From contig JAOVFP010000004.1 in the NCBI GenBank assembly GCA_025738555.1, forward strand, positions 3,782,001 to 3,846,000: DNA of 64,000 nt. The letters are read 5' to 3'. Of this stretch, positions 22,993-34,260 are shown one piece after another. Numbering within the stretch: the first letter of the stretch is position 1; each line of letters begins with the position of its first letter. The notes beneath the pieces are model-generated. The model was given only the letters and a program-made list of their open reading frames with translations, did no database searches and was not told the origin of the DNA. This DNA comes from Cyathus striatus. Its lineage: Eukaryota; Basidiomycota; Agaricomycetes; Agaricales; Nidulariaceae. The translations under genes were made by a program, and so were the position numbers.

Positions 22993-24737
22993 TCAGCGGA
23001 GGACGTCAGCCGCATGCTCTCTCAGTACCCTGTTTAGTCCCTCTCTTTTATAACAGGAATCAAAGCTAAAACTCCTTGCCAAATCCTCTAATTGATCTTC
23101 ATTCATTCCTCGAAACATTTCTGCCCATTCCATAACCATGAATTCCGCCACCAATATTGTTCTTGATATACGCGTTACTCTTTCGTCCACACTCCACAAA
23201 GGCGGATACAACTTCAGATGTGTTTCATCAGGAACACTATCCCTAATAAGCTGGACGATCGGGCTATAAATATGTTTTACGCTGCTATCGTCTTTTCCCC
23301 ACGCATCTACGGCAAGTCGATGTTTCCTTGCGAGGAAGTCTTTGAAATGCTTCATGTACGGAGTATCATGCCTCACGAACACCATTCCTTGGAATCCAAT
23401 ATCTTTGTATAGCCATATTGACCAACTTAGGTCGTCCTACAAATCACGGATCAGCTCGTATACACTGAATTAGATTGGTACATATAAACAACAAACCTGC
23501 TTATAAATCTCAAGTTGATCTTTCAGGACCATATACCTACTTTCATTGATATCATCGGTGTTCTCACCGTCGTATTCCTTGCGAGCGTAAACCGGTCCCC
23601 ATTCTCCGTTCCAAACGCAAAGGCCACGGTCATCCATCCATTTTCGTTTCCTTTCGTAAGTCTTAGTTAGCCTTTCTTTTTGAGCATCGCTTCCGATGTA
23701 TGGTTCAGGCGAGCTTGGAAATCCGTATATCGCATAATCGTGAATTGCATATGCCGTGTTCAACCATCTTGTCCCAGCATCCTTTGGGAAGTGGGTAAAA
23801 TCTGTTGCAAAAGTGTTACCATCGAGGAACAAAATGTGCTTTTCATCAACGCTGCGGATGGCGTTGTATGCACGATCATAGAAGTTTATTAATCTAGAGT
23901 GTTCTCGATGAGGATCCGCAGGTTCATTGAGGACATTATATCCAGCAATCCAGGGGTTGTGTTTATAGTGCCCGCGATTTCTTTCCATAACCACACCAGT
24001 CGGTCTTGATAATCTTTATGAACCCAGAAGTATCCTATATGCCCCCCAGCGTCAGCATGCCACCCTCCACTTTGCCCGCCAGGCGCTGTATGCATGTCTA
24101 TGACTACATAAATAGAGTTAGAAGAACATATATCAATCACACGATCAAGATGTTTAAATGCATTTGGCTTCAGAACTCGAGGGTTAAGATCATCTGTACG
24201 AGTGCATTCGTTAAATAATGGAAGAATGTCAGGATCATTGAGCCACTGGCTACCTTCAAAATGACGATAATTTATTGCAATCCGTAGACAGTTCAACCCA
24301 AGGGATTTGAAAAATTGTGCGTCGGGCTCAGCAAAGAAATACTCCAAGAACTGATCACTATCAGTTTATGTAGATAGAAATGAAACATTTAAACAAGGCC
24401 CACCTTATCAAAAAAGAATGCCGCCTTCTGTTCGCCCAGAACTTCCGCTAAAGCATCCCATACTTGATATTCACACCCAGGGTATCCTGTGGATGTCAGA
24501 GTTCAACGTTCAACGCACACTATGGCGACTGTCGATCAACTAGATATAGCTAGCGTCACCATACCAGAGATAAAGTTTTCCATTCTGAAATTACCAAGAT
24601 GTGTCTGTAACGGATCTGATCGTCCATATCATCATGCATACTCACGTCATCCAACCACCGAGTCCTGCACCGCTTAACACGACTTCGTTATCTTTCTCAT
24701 TGACGATTTTGTTTCCAGAGACATGCAAAAACGACAT
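22993..24737 (-). CDS. glycoside hydrolase family 5, intracellular type
   Basis: Retaining beta-glycosidase with a TIM-barrel fold. The start at 24737 gives MSFLHVSGNKIVNEKDNEVV then LSGAGLGGW. Two introns are spliced through a very small exon to give MTMENFISGYPGCEYQVWDA. The barrel continues with LGLNCLRIAINYRHF, VIDMHTAPGGQSGGWHADAG and the acid/base motif YNVLNEPADPH (Glu). The nucleophile is in CVWNGEWGPVYARKEYDG (second Glu). The sequence DDLSWSIWLYKDIGFQGMVF closes the barrel, and a helical C-terminal extension runs to TGA (complement of 22993-22995). There is no signal peptide, so it acts in the cytosol; yeast has similar GH5 proteins of that kind. Substrate (beta-glucan oligomers, steryl glucosides or others) is not determinable. 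Both catalytic Glu are present. Confidence 0.88.
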
Positions 24738-25046
24738 GACAGCGAGCGGTGAGAGAGTGAGACAACTGCGTTGGTAGGAAATAGTTAATGACGCTGCGCA
24801 CACCCGGACCTTTTAGCGGTAGTACGGAGTCACCGGGCCGACGGATCTCCGCTTTGACGAGAAATTACTTACAGGATTGTAAGTATAGGATCGAAATAGC
24901 TATCATAGGACCTGACCAAGAAGTATCAAAATGTGGATCCATCAAATGATCGTCAGGGTACCCTCCATTTACCCTCCACTTCGAGCGCCTTACAGTTGCC
25001 GGAAAGAATATATTTTCTCAAAATATAAAATGCTACAAAGATTTAG
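24738..25046. other. intergenic: GH5 promoter and RRP42 3' end
   Basis: About 310 bp, moderately GC-rich near the GH5 start. Nothing else seen. Confidence 0.5.
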
Positions 25047-26249
25047 TCAACGCTTGGCAAATCGTTCTCGGGCTTTTTGATTTCTCCTGATGTCTTCATC
25101 TTTCAGTTTCATGTCTAACGCTATAAAAAGATCACGAGCATATTTTTCACCGTCCTGAAGACTCCTGATGAGGTTCTATCATGCATTTGAATTCATAGAA
25201 TTACCTTCATAAGGTCCTGTAACTGATCGACAGTTAGTTCTCCGGGGCCAATGAGGCGCATAGCCTGCATATCGGGATCTCCAGGAGTTGCAAAGGAAAA
25301 CATCAGCAATATCCGGAGAGGTACAGCCGCTTCTTCTTGTATTCCTGCGTCCAGAAAATGTGTTGGTAGTAGCTGCATAGAAGCTCAAGATGTCTATCGT
25401 TTGAAGTGAAACAAGTTCCCATACCAAGTATAGTGTTATGCAAACGGGCCATCGACTTCTACCATCTAAGATCTCGCCCTCATCCCAGTAATCTGGCAAT
25501 TCAAAGTCTCTTGCACGTTGTATATGGCGGGTGTCGAAGCCACTAGCAGCTTCTTCATCGACGTCCATATCTCCAGCGCCCCCTACTTTTCCACTGCCAC
25601 CCGATCCTCCCTTTTTAGCCGTATACTCGACGCTCCTTGTTCGTGGCACTTTGGTGTCCCATAATGCTGACCTCGCCGCCATGAAAAGTGCATCGTATAT
25701 ATTTCCAGCATCTGCCAAAACTAAAAGGTCAAGATGTAACACCCATGCCTTTTTCTTGGGAAGAATTCTGAGATTGTTCGGGAGGAGGCTGGGATGGGAT
25801 AATGTTTGATGAAGGACAGTAGTTAAATCATATTGAAAGTCCTCTAATGCACCCGAGGATAGATGCGGGTATGCAGCTGGGGAACTATCTTTGAGATTTA
25901 GTTTACACAAACCTTAGACACTGAAGAGATATTAGAGCGCTGAAACGACTTACCAGGAGACGGTGCAGACCAGTCTTCCACCATCAGTGCCTTCACTTTC
26001 GCTTTCTTCCACATCCTCCACCTCGAGCTTTGTAGCACCCAGGACCTCGGTTCCGCCCGCACCATCATGCTGGCTTCTTCCTATGCTGATGCGTGCACTA
26101 CCGTTCGCGAGCGGTGCGACTCCAGTCTCAAGAGCGACTGACCGAAAATCTAGCAAAGAACGACCATCGGCGCGTTGTGGTGACTTGCATAATAGTCCTG
26201 TTTGAATATAAGACCGCTCAGCTTTCGATATTGCGGTAGCTGAGGTCAT
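25047..26249 (-). CDS. RRP42: RRP42, RNase PH-like ring subunit of the RNA exosome
   Basis: Inactive RNase PH-fold subunit of the six-membered exosome ring that processes and degrades RNA in nucleus and cytoplasm. ATG at 26249 gives AERSYIQTGLLCKSPQRADG then RSLLDFRSVALETGVAPLAN and GSARISIG, the standard start of the Rrp42 domain. A 70-nt intron with donor GTAAGT restores CTVSC joined to SPAAYPHLSSGALEDFQYDL. Then come LRILPKKKAWVLHLDLLVL and ADAGNIYDALFMAARSAL. After a low-complexity GGSGGSG loop follow AVPLRILLMFSFATPGDPDM and a basic helix ending ARERFAKR, with TGA at the complement of 25047-25049. The divergent neighbour is the prolidase gene, 181 bp away. Confidence 0.9.
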
Positions 26250-26430
26250 GGTGAAAATGGTGAAAAGACAGTTATAAAACTAAATAAACAGCGTCGTCGA
26301 AATAACGAACTATATTGGCCGCTTGGAGATAAACCTAGGTTAGGGTTTATTTTGAATCCGGTCGTTTATCTCTCGAGTAAGTACTGTAATCATACACTCA
26401 CCCACCACTCTGCAATTGTTTATTTCTACC
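26250..26430. promoter_or_regulatory. bidirectional promoter of RRP42 and prolidase with a telomere-like TTAGGG element
   Basis: 181 bp between divergent start codons. It contains AAACCTAGGTTAGGGTTTA (26331-26349), a partly palindromic element with TTAGGG at 26340-26345. Such telobox motifs are known in promoters of ribosome and RNA-processing genes in yeasts and plants; a role here is inference. Confidence 0.55.
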
Positions 26431-28338
26431 ATGGTGTATCCTGGTTAATATCTTTTTATATATAAATTGTACTTCTTATAACAATGATTCAGCGAGCAAA
26501 CATGTCATCAAGACTTTTGAAAATCTTATCAAGCTCCTTCCTACCGCTGAGCAGACCAAGGTGAATCAAACCACATTCCTCTTGTGTAACATCGAGTGTT
26601 GATTCATCGTACAACCATATAGCCACATGTGATTCTTCTCGCAGGAGAAGTCACTGCTTTCCGCAATGATACCGACAGAGAACTCGTCTTTCGTCAGGAA
26701 TCGAACTTCTACTACCTTTCCGGATGCACAGTTCCGTCCTCATTTGTCCTTGTGGTGTACCAATCTGGTACTTCGCTTGTCCAGACTCCCTCTGTCGAAC
26801 TCTTTATTCAAAAGGTAGAACTTTCCGACTTGATGTGGTCGGTTCCTCCGCCATCTCTCGAAACAGCTAGTCAAACCTACGATGCGACTCGCGTTGATCA
26901 TACATCAGAGTTACCTTCCGCTATAGAGAAACTAGTAAAAGCATTGCCAGGAGCCCTCTTCCACACTCTTCCAAGAAATTCTCCGTTATTTCCTAAATTA
27001 CCGGAAGAGTACACACAAATCGTTCTTTCTGCCACGAATGAAGGCGGTGCAGTGACTGACTTGTATCTTCTCTCTGCTCTCCAGCGAGCTCGGCTGACGA
27101 AGGACGCTGATGAAATCGCTGCTATCAGGAAAGCGAATCAAATCAGTTCTAGAGCACACGAAGTTGTAATGAGAGTGCTAGGCCAAGCAGTAAAGAAAAA
27201 GATTGAGGCTGGGCCTGGTGCTGGCGTTGACCGTCCTCTACTCCCAGGAGAATGGCTTATTGAAAAAGAGGCGGAGGCGGAAGCTATTTTTGTAGCCTCG
27301 TGTAGGAGAGAAGGGTAAGTGTCTTCCAATTGCTCGAAATAGTGACACCTCAATAAACCATATTTCATCAAGATCTGCTCATCAAGCGTACCTTCCAATT
27401 GTTGCTGCTTCAACACGCGCATCTACTCTTCACTATTGCTGCAATGATCGTGAATTTGCTTGGGGCCCAGTGATGCCCTCATGATCATCATAACAAGAAT
27501 GAATTGGCACACAACGCAAAAGAAATCACTCCGCAGGTCTTGCTCATTGATGCTGGATGTGAATGGAATTGCTACGCATCGGACATCACTCGAACAATGC
27601 CCGTTGGAAACGGTGGAAGTTCATGCCCGAGGCTCGGGATATTTACAACTTGGTTTTAGAGATGCAAAAGGTGCGTATTGTTGCAAAAACTTATGATCCA
27701 CGCGTGTGTAATATATAACTTTCATTGAAAGGAATCATTTAATATCATCAAAGCTGGACTTCATTGGGATGCAGTGCAGCTGATCTGCCATCGTACTCTA
27801 GTGAAAGGATTCCAACGACTTGGAATCTTCAAGAGTCCTGATTCACCGGGTTCAGGCTCATGGAACGCAGAAGAAGCAATTCTTGCCTCTGGTGTAACTT
27901 CCGCCTTTTTTCCTCACGGAGTCGGACATTCTATTGGAATGGACGTTCATGATGTTCCAGAGGCCAGCAAACCTGCTGTGAACGGAACTATCGGCAAGGT
28001 GATCCTGGGGCATGAGAGCTTTTACATATATCTCCGTCTTCGATTGCCGCTTGAATCCGGCATGGTTGTGGTAAGTCTTTTGGCTGTACTCATGATTATG
28101 GCTTGCAAATTATATGGCATCATAGACGGTCGAGCCAGGAATCTACTTCTCACCTCATCTTATAGCTCCCGTCCGTGATTCTAAACATATTGATCACGAG
28201 ATCCTCAAACGCTATGAGAATGTGGGTGGGGTAAGGATCGAAGATGTCATCGTAATCACTGAGAATGGGTATGAGAATCTTACGATGGTCAAGAGTGATA
28301 CGGAGTGGGTGGAAGCTGTGTGCTCGGGGGAGATCTGA
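26431..28338 (+). CDS. Xaa-Pro dipeptidase / aminopeptidase P (M24B), frame interrupted in the present sequence
   Basis: Mn-dependent peptidase that removes residues N-terminal to proline. The first exon is short (MVYP, ATG 26431). Later exons give [19 protein letters not shown] and [13 protein letters not shown], the N-terminal domain of prolidases. The catalytic pita-bread domain has all five metal ligands: Asp in LLIDAGCEW, Asp in YASDITRT, His in [17 protein letters not shown], Glu in TVEPGIYF, and Glu in [13 protein letters not shown]. The stop is TGA at 28336-28338. Two frame changes occur: one near 27,470-27,536, where a 67-nt intron (GTGATG to CGCAG) is possible, and one near 27,618, where GGT-GGA-AG-TTC lacks one A of the expected Lys codon and no intron fits. 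As all catalytic parts are kept, a sequence error seems more likely than a pseudogene. Confidence 0.83.
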
Positions 28339-29578
28339 AGAATAAGTACACCCGAACAATTTGGAACTCCAAAAAGACAGTTATTCATTGCGAACGCCAT
28401 GTATTCTCAGTGCGTTGATTTAACGCTCAACGCCGTGTACTATCAAGTATGTATTTAATTAGAAAATGATTTGTAGTTCAATTGTAGTCGATAGGCACAT
28501 TTCTCTTGACTCGTTTCCTCGCCCCCGATGCGACTTCACCTCAAAGGCTGTGCTTGATAGTGTTGATGTGGCGGGTTTATGTTATGTACGTATAAAATAT
28601 GTTTATGTGCGAAGCTCGAGTTCTCAGAGACCGGAATTTAGAACTTAACGATTTAGAAGGCTTGAACTAAGAAAGGTCACAAGGGCTGACATTCGAAGTA
28701 TTAGGCATCACACGTACGTACGTACTACATACTTGCACGGCGACTTTGTCGCGAAGTGAGAATGTTTCATCCCATTTTAAATATGCATATCATACATACG
28801 AACTTGAAGGCGAACTATGATTGAGATTTATCCTATTCACAGAGCATCTATCGCGTTTAATTGCCTGTCGTGCTATCAAAAATGAAGGCATCCAAATTTC
28901 AGGAGCTTGTTACAACTTTTATTCACGGGGTGGCTGGAAGCAGAAGAGCAACTTGTCGGCTGCTTGGGGTAAATTGTATTTTAAATTGGGGGTATGAATT
29001 CGAGCATCTCTACCCCGCGTCCCTGGTCATGAAAAATCAAGAAGCAGCACTTATTTTTGTCATTCATCGCTAAATCATGATACATACATACAGTGGCACA
29101 CTGTAACACTGAACCAGCGCGAATCGTGAGGTAGATTTCATCCAAATCCTTCAAGGCCAATGCAGCAGCCTGCAATAAAAAACTATAGAGCGAGATATCA
29201 AGTCATGTTCTTCCCGGAAAACCCAAAAAATTTATTCAAAAAACACAACGGAATAATAGAGTCAAGTTCAAGCCGAGCCTTGGGATAAAGGCAGACCAGC
29301 ATTACGAAAAGCCGTCGCATCGATCAAGAAGCACGTACGTACATAAGTTAGTGTGTCGCGGTCATTTTTTTCAAGAAGCCAATTTTTTGTTTCAGCAGAC
29401 ATATTGCTGCGGCTGGCGCAAGAATCAAACCCCTTATGTTGAAATGAAAAGACGTGGCAAACCTCCTCAGAACATATAAATATGGGGCCGTTGGTGCTCA
29501 TCCAGCATCCACCAGCTCTAAGCATCTCTTTAGTGAACTATTCAGTTACTAACCAAACCCTCACCTTCCTTTACAACA
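28339..29578. other. intergenic 1.2 kb, hydrophobin upstream region
   Basis: No supportable gene. Contains short ACGT runs (CACGTACGTACGTAC around 28,711-28,725 and again near 29,331-29,341) and a TATA box at 29475-29482. Small open frames here lack any family signal. Confidence 0.6.
29475..29482 (+). promoter_or_regulatory. TATA box of the hydrophobin gene
   Basis: TATAAATA lies 104 bp upstream of the hydrophobin ATG at 29579, a normal spacing for highly expressed hydrophobin genes. Confidence 0.6.
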
Positions 29579-30070
29579 ATGTTCTCCAAGACCACTCTTT
29601 TTGTTTCTGCCTTTGCTGTGGCTGCTATCGCTGCACCCGCACCCACCAGCCAGTGCAACACTGGCTCCCTTCAGTGCTGTATGACGATTGCATTTCTGTC
29701 TTTAATGTTACAATGCTGAAGTGAACACGGATTTGTAGGCAACAGCGTCCAGAACTCCAGTGACGCTGGAATCGCTGGACTTCTAGGGCTCCTCGGTGTT
29801 GCCCTTCAAGGTTTAACTGGCCAGGTCGGAGTCACCTGCAGCCCGATCGACGTCGTCGGACTCGGTGGCAACAGCTGGTACGTCCCCAACTGTACTAGGG
29901 AGTGTGGATATGTCTAACGAAGCGTGTTAGCACTGCTCAACCCGTTTGCTGCACGAACAACAACTTCAGTAAGTACACGCTTCCTGTTATTAAGAATAGT
30001 ATTTGTTAATGTGCTTTTGACAGACGGCGTTGTCGCCCTTGGCTGCAGCCCCATCAACGTTGGGCTTTGA
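29579..30070 (+). CDS. class I hydrophobin
   Basis: Small secreted protein that assembles into an amphipathic film on hyphae and spores. Four exons (introns 29679-29738, 29878-29930, 29969-30023) code for 107 aa. Residues 1-19 or so are a signal peptide (MFSKTTLFVSAFAVAAIAAP). The eight-cysteine pattern is complete: QC, then CC in LQCCN, TCSP, SC, VCC, and GCSP near the end. Cysteine pairs 2-3 and 6-7 are adjacent as the family requires. The spacing between the third and fourth Cys (long, with GLLGLLGVALQGLTGQVGV) is that of class I. It stands alone rather than in a tandem array. A TATA box lies 104 bp upstream. Confidence 0.96.
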
Positions 30071-30605
30071 ACACCAGACAGTAACGAAGGCCTATGGAGA
30101 TTCCGTAGACAGTTCTTCAGTATAGTAATACACTTTTAATGGGTTGTACTTATTATAGTGTGTGGTTGTCCAGACTCCGAAGCCTTGTTGCAAGGTTTCA
30201 CGAAAGCTGTGCGTTTGAATTTGAAAGGAATATTGATGGGAACCATCAAACGCAACTTAAGAGGAAGAATACTTAAATAATCGGCTACTAAGTCTGCCGT
30301 TCACTGTGGAGAAGAAAAATAAGGGGAAATGTGGGAGGTTGTGTGGTGGGCAGGTAAGCTTAGGAAGTGTTTAAACATTACATATGATAGGGCAAGTGGT
30401 AGATAGAGTGAGTAGCAGTGACAGTGTTATTTATATAGGTCTGGCTTACACTTACATTCCCATGCGCGTGTCTCATCATTTATTCAAATTGATATCTTTC
30501 CCCTGGCCGCCTCAGAATCCAATATAATGTCCCATCTACCTCGCTCTCCGCGCGTAGGCCGCTGTGCGTCCTCCCACCCTTTTCATCTGTCCAGAGCTTG
30601 GTCTC
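30071..30605. other. intergenic after the hydrophobin
   Basis: About 535 bp; hydrophobin 3' UTR and promoter of the next gene. No other signal. Confidence 0.5.
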
Positions 30606-32220
30606 ATGGACAACGCTCCTCCCAGAGCCATCTTCCGTCAAAACGCTCAGCAACTCAGGCAGTTGGCTGTGCCGCCGGTCGTGCACAACCCGCTTTTGTC
30701 CAAAGTCCAAGATGTTACAGGGGTTGACAACGATCAAGTACGTTTTGGTCTACTTTCGTATATATACATAGCTCTATCTCAAATCTTTTCTTTCGCTCGA
30801 GCAGGACTCGCCAATACCTTATTCTGAAACGCCGTCTCGCTGGACGTTGACCGCGTGCACAATGAAATCCGCCATGACAACAGCTAGTTGCTACAGCCAG
30901 GGCTCTTGGGATATAGACTCCCCTGTCGAAACGGATATCAAGGCAGATCCACGTCGTTTTGCCATCGCTCTCAGCCCAGGAAGACTCGTCCTATCCGCAA
31001 GTCTTTGGACGCATGACGAGCATTATGAGGATGGAGAAAGTGATGAATATGAAGAGGATTCTAATAATTTCATGGAAGTGGGTGAATGGGATGCGGGAGA
31101 GGAGGTCAACTGGGAGATGGTTGAGAGCCAGCAATCAATGTTAAGTAGAAGTGTTCTAAAGACACCTCTAGATGCACCAGGAGCGCCTCAGAAGCGGGTC
31201 CGCTGGGCATCTACGGACGGTTCTGACGAGGGGCTGGAACATGTGGGCGTTTTGGTTATCGATACACCTTCTCGCAAAGCATTCGTCGTTCAACTTGAGC
31301 AAACACAATTGAACGATGAACCGGTGAAACGCAGCAGCGTTCAGATGGACACAACAAGTATGGGCACGCTCGTTATAGCTGCTGACCGTACTCCTTGCCG
31401 TGAACACAAGTGGCCGGAGGAAATGGAAAAGGAACTTGAAGCCATTGACGTGATGCAACGAGAAAAAAAGAAGAGTAGAATATACTCTGTCGCCTACAAG
31501 CGCGCATCCAGGCCCACCAAAATCCTTAGCAGAATGCTATCTCGTTTGTCCGTACAGTCTCACTCAGCTTCCCCTTCCACAACTGCGACTTCGAAGCATG
31601 TTATTGTACGCAAACCTTCTTCACCCGCATCCCGCCATGCTCCCAAACAACTTGTGCCCAATCGACGCAAGTCCCGTGTATCGATGCGTCCACAATCCCG
31701 TCGTTTCTCCCGGTTCCAACTTCCCCTTCCCGATGTTGCACTCTCTCCTTTGAGCGTCTCGTTCGAGTTTCCTAGCCCAGATACCTATAAACCCCCAACC
31801 CCGTATCCTGAAGGCGTTCCTCCTTATGACCCAGAGGCTGAATACGACCGATTCCAAGCAATGGAACGCCTTCGCAAGCTCGTTACACCTTTGACATCCA
31901 ACTTCTCCCCTTCTGCTCCAAGTCCACGACCTTGTGCTATAGCCATTGCACCAGCAGTTGATAAGTATCATGCAATGGACAAATTGCGGAAATTGCGTTT
32001 TTCAGCATCTGGGACGCCACATAAGCGAAGCCACAGTAACTCATCGTATAATTCTGATTGGGATTTCCATGATTCTCCTCTCCAAATGCTGCGGCTGTCA
32101 CCTCCTCCAGTCCCACCAGCTCCAGATGTTGGGCATCTTCTCCGCAAACGTAGCTCCAGTGGACATCGTCGTCGTCCATCTCCACTTAAACTTGCACCTA
32201 CTGTGGCACTGGCATTTTAA
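30606..32220 (+). CDS. unknown Ser/Pro-rich protein with internally repeated AM(E/D)(R/K)LRKL motif
   Basis: Not recognised. The start is MDNAPPRAIFRQNAQQLRQL at 30606; one intron (about 30,739-30,804) joins VDNDQ to DSPIPYSETPSRWTL. The second exon is 1.4 kb. An acidic patch (DEHYEDGESDEYEEDSNN) precedes a stretch with LVLSASLW-type hydrophobic strands and a basic, Ser/Arg-rich middle (RRKSRVSMRPQSRRFSRF). Near the C-terminus the motif AMERLRKLVTPL recurs as AMDKLRKLRFSA about 40 residues later, each after a Tyr/Phe-containing lead. Basic Ser-rich patches look like nuclear-localisation or phosphorylation sites. The stop is TAA at 32218-32220. Disordered overall; probably regulatory, without further assignment. 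Confidence 0.75.
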
Positions 32221-32479
32221 CCCTATTTTCGCTACTGCATTGGAGGGGGAGTTTTGTTTGTTTAAGGGCTTGCTAATGTACTTATTTCAGAATAGATTAT
32301 CGTTCGCAAGGGAAGTCCCACCCTGGTACAGTCATTTGTACAGATGAAGTCAATGCACCGTTAATTGAAATGCCTAATGATCTATTACAAAGGTATATAC
32401 GCTAATGAAAGTAAAATACATATGTCATGAATCTCAACAAAGCCCTTCTGATATAATTCGGACAAATGTCAGAGGATGT

Positions 32480-34260
32480 CTATCTCACTTCACCTCGGAT
32501 GTCTGGAACATAATCAAGCTCGACGTCAACTTCAGATTCACTATCGATATGGATGATTGAGAATATTTGCATAGATTCTGCCATGAAAGACGCTGGGGCG
32601 GTGTTTTCTCGATATTGTGACGTTTTGCGGTTCTCCAGAATTAGCAGCATGACACGGTTGCAGAAAATTGAATGAAGTATGCGTTGAGGGCTGAAAATGA
32701 ATATTTACTGTCAGTTAAGACGCAATAGAATTTGCTAGATCCGCAGGCAGTTCTGACCTGGCGAGAATAAGTTTGTATTGTGGCTACAAAAAACTGTTAA
32801 TTAAATGTTGAATGACACCTTTCTACTCAAAATCAACACACCGAAGCCAAAACAGGTACTAAAACATTTGCAAGGCTGATACCTAAAATAGGATTGAAAA
32901 TAACTTATACTGAGAATATAGATTTATTTCCTACCAAGCATACAAAAGCAGAAAAAGATTCCTGTGGTATCAGAATGAGCATTATATAAGCTGGTACAAT
33001 GGGAAGACCTTACCATTTTGATACAGTCGAGCGACCCAAGCGGAGCTGGATCTGGGTACTGAAAGTATTTTAGGTTATGAAAATATAGCTGGAGAGCTCA
33101 TAGCTTACTATGTTGAGATGCTCTGATTAAAGTCAGAGAAAAAATTGCTGCCGCGAGTGTTAAGGTTAGTGAGTAAAGTCGTCAAGAATTATGAACACTT
33201 ACTGCTCTCAGAAAAGAAAGTAAGGATATATGCGACAAGGATAATACTTCCAGATTTTCGTAGATAACAACCATAATTGAAGACCTCTGAAGGAACGACT
33301 GTGAAATAGATTATAGATGTGAACCTAATGTACTAAAGGGGAAAATAAAACAAACATTCGAAAGAAACTAACTGCAGACGCGTTACTACGAGGGAAGTAG
33401 CGTTTACAACCTAGAAAACGGATTAAATCACGTAATACCAGCGAAAATAAATTTACCAGTAATGTTGCCCCGCACAACATAACCACCTGACGTTTGAGAT
33501 TCCACATCGCGCAAGTACGAAGGATAAGTATGACTGAATCAATCAAGTATGAATTTAAAGTTAACTTAATCCAGTGGTTGGTGGCTGACGCACCATTGGA
33601 TACACCACTACCAGCCGTTAATAGCCCTAGCTTGCTTGTAAGACTCCATCTCCTACAGCTAGAGGGGAATGACATACATATGAAAGCCCTGTAGCCTTGC
33701 CAACATGCCTTTATACTGTCACTGTCAGTAGAATACTTATGGCAATTCTAGTGTTAGATTTTCACCTCTGGCGATGATGCGGAAACTTTTACTGTTCGTT
33801 CATCTATCAGTCAAAATGGGTCAGGCCAACAAGAGTGACTCCTTACAGTGTAGGAATATAAATGTATCCGTAAAGGGACTGTATCGGTTAACGAAGAATA
33901 GTACGAAAGCAAAGGATCGTCGACAAGGCCACGCATTAGATATCTGCATAAATGATTTAATATAATGAACCTGTTAGTGACTTTTACTTCCTTACTTCTG
34001 CGGGAAGAGTGCACAGATAGTCATAAACCTAAAGTTCAGTTATTCTATGGAATGATTGGAGTTTGATGAGTTCTTACAAGAATGGTCGCGCAAGCTATTG
34101 TGAAATAGATTTCCAGGAACGGATTGAGCTGCCAATATTCAAATGTAATGAGCGGGTGCAATGGGAAGAGCAAAACATTCCGATTCACATCAGGCGCCAC
34201 AGCGGCATAGGCAGTCATCGATTCCCCAAACCCACATGCAACCTCCAAGGCTGAGTGCAA
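32480..34260 (-). CDS. DUF6533-type multi-pass membrane protein, intron-rich
   Basis: Member of a large basidiomycete family of plasma-membrane-like proteins of unknown function. Starting at MHSALEVACGFGESMTAYAA (34260), it carries the family start: hydrophobic ACATILVYDYLCTLPAEV then RRSFAFVLFFVNRYSPFTDT. A later exon reads NSYLIDSVILILRTCAMWNL and KRQVVMLCGATLLVNLFSLV. Many short exons follow, and the last exon reads PQRILHSIFCNRVMLLILEN with an acidic tail ending VPDIRGEVR and TAG (complement of 32480-32482). About seven membrane segments are expected, but several exon joins between 32.7 and 33.4 kb are uncertain. Base composition is AT-richer than neighbours. The family is recognised from its N-terminal pattern; the function is not known. 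Confidence 0.72.

Noticed and set aside
25910..25985. Apparent frame break at the first RRP42 junction
   Set aside because: A longer intron ending in GATAG gives CTVSC-SPAAYPHL exactly as expected for the family.
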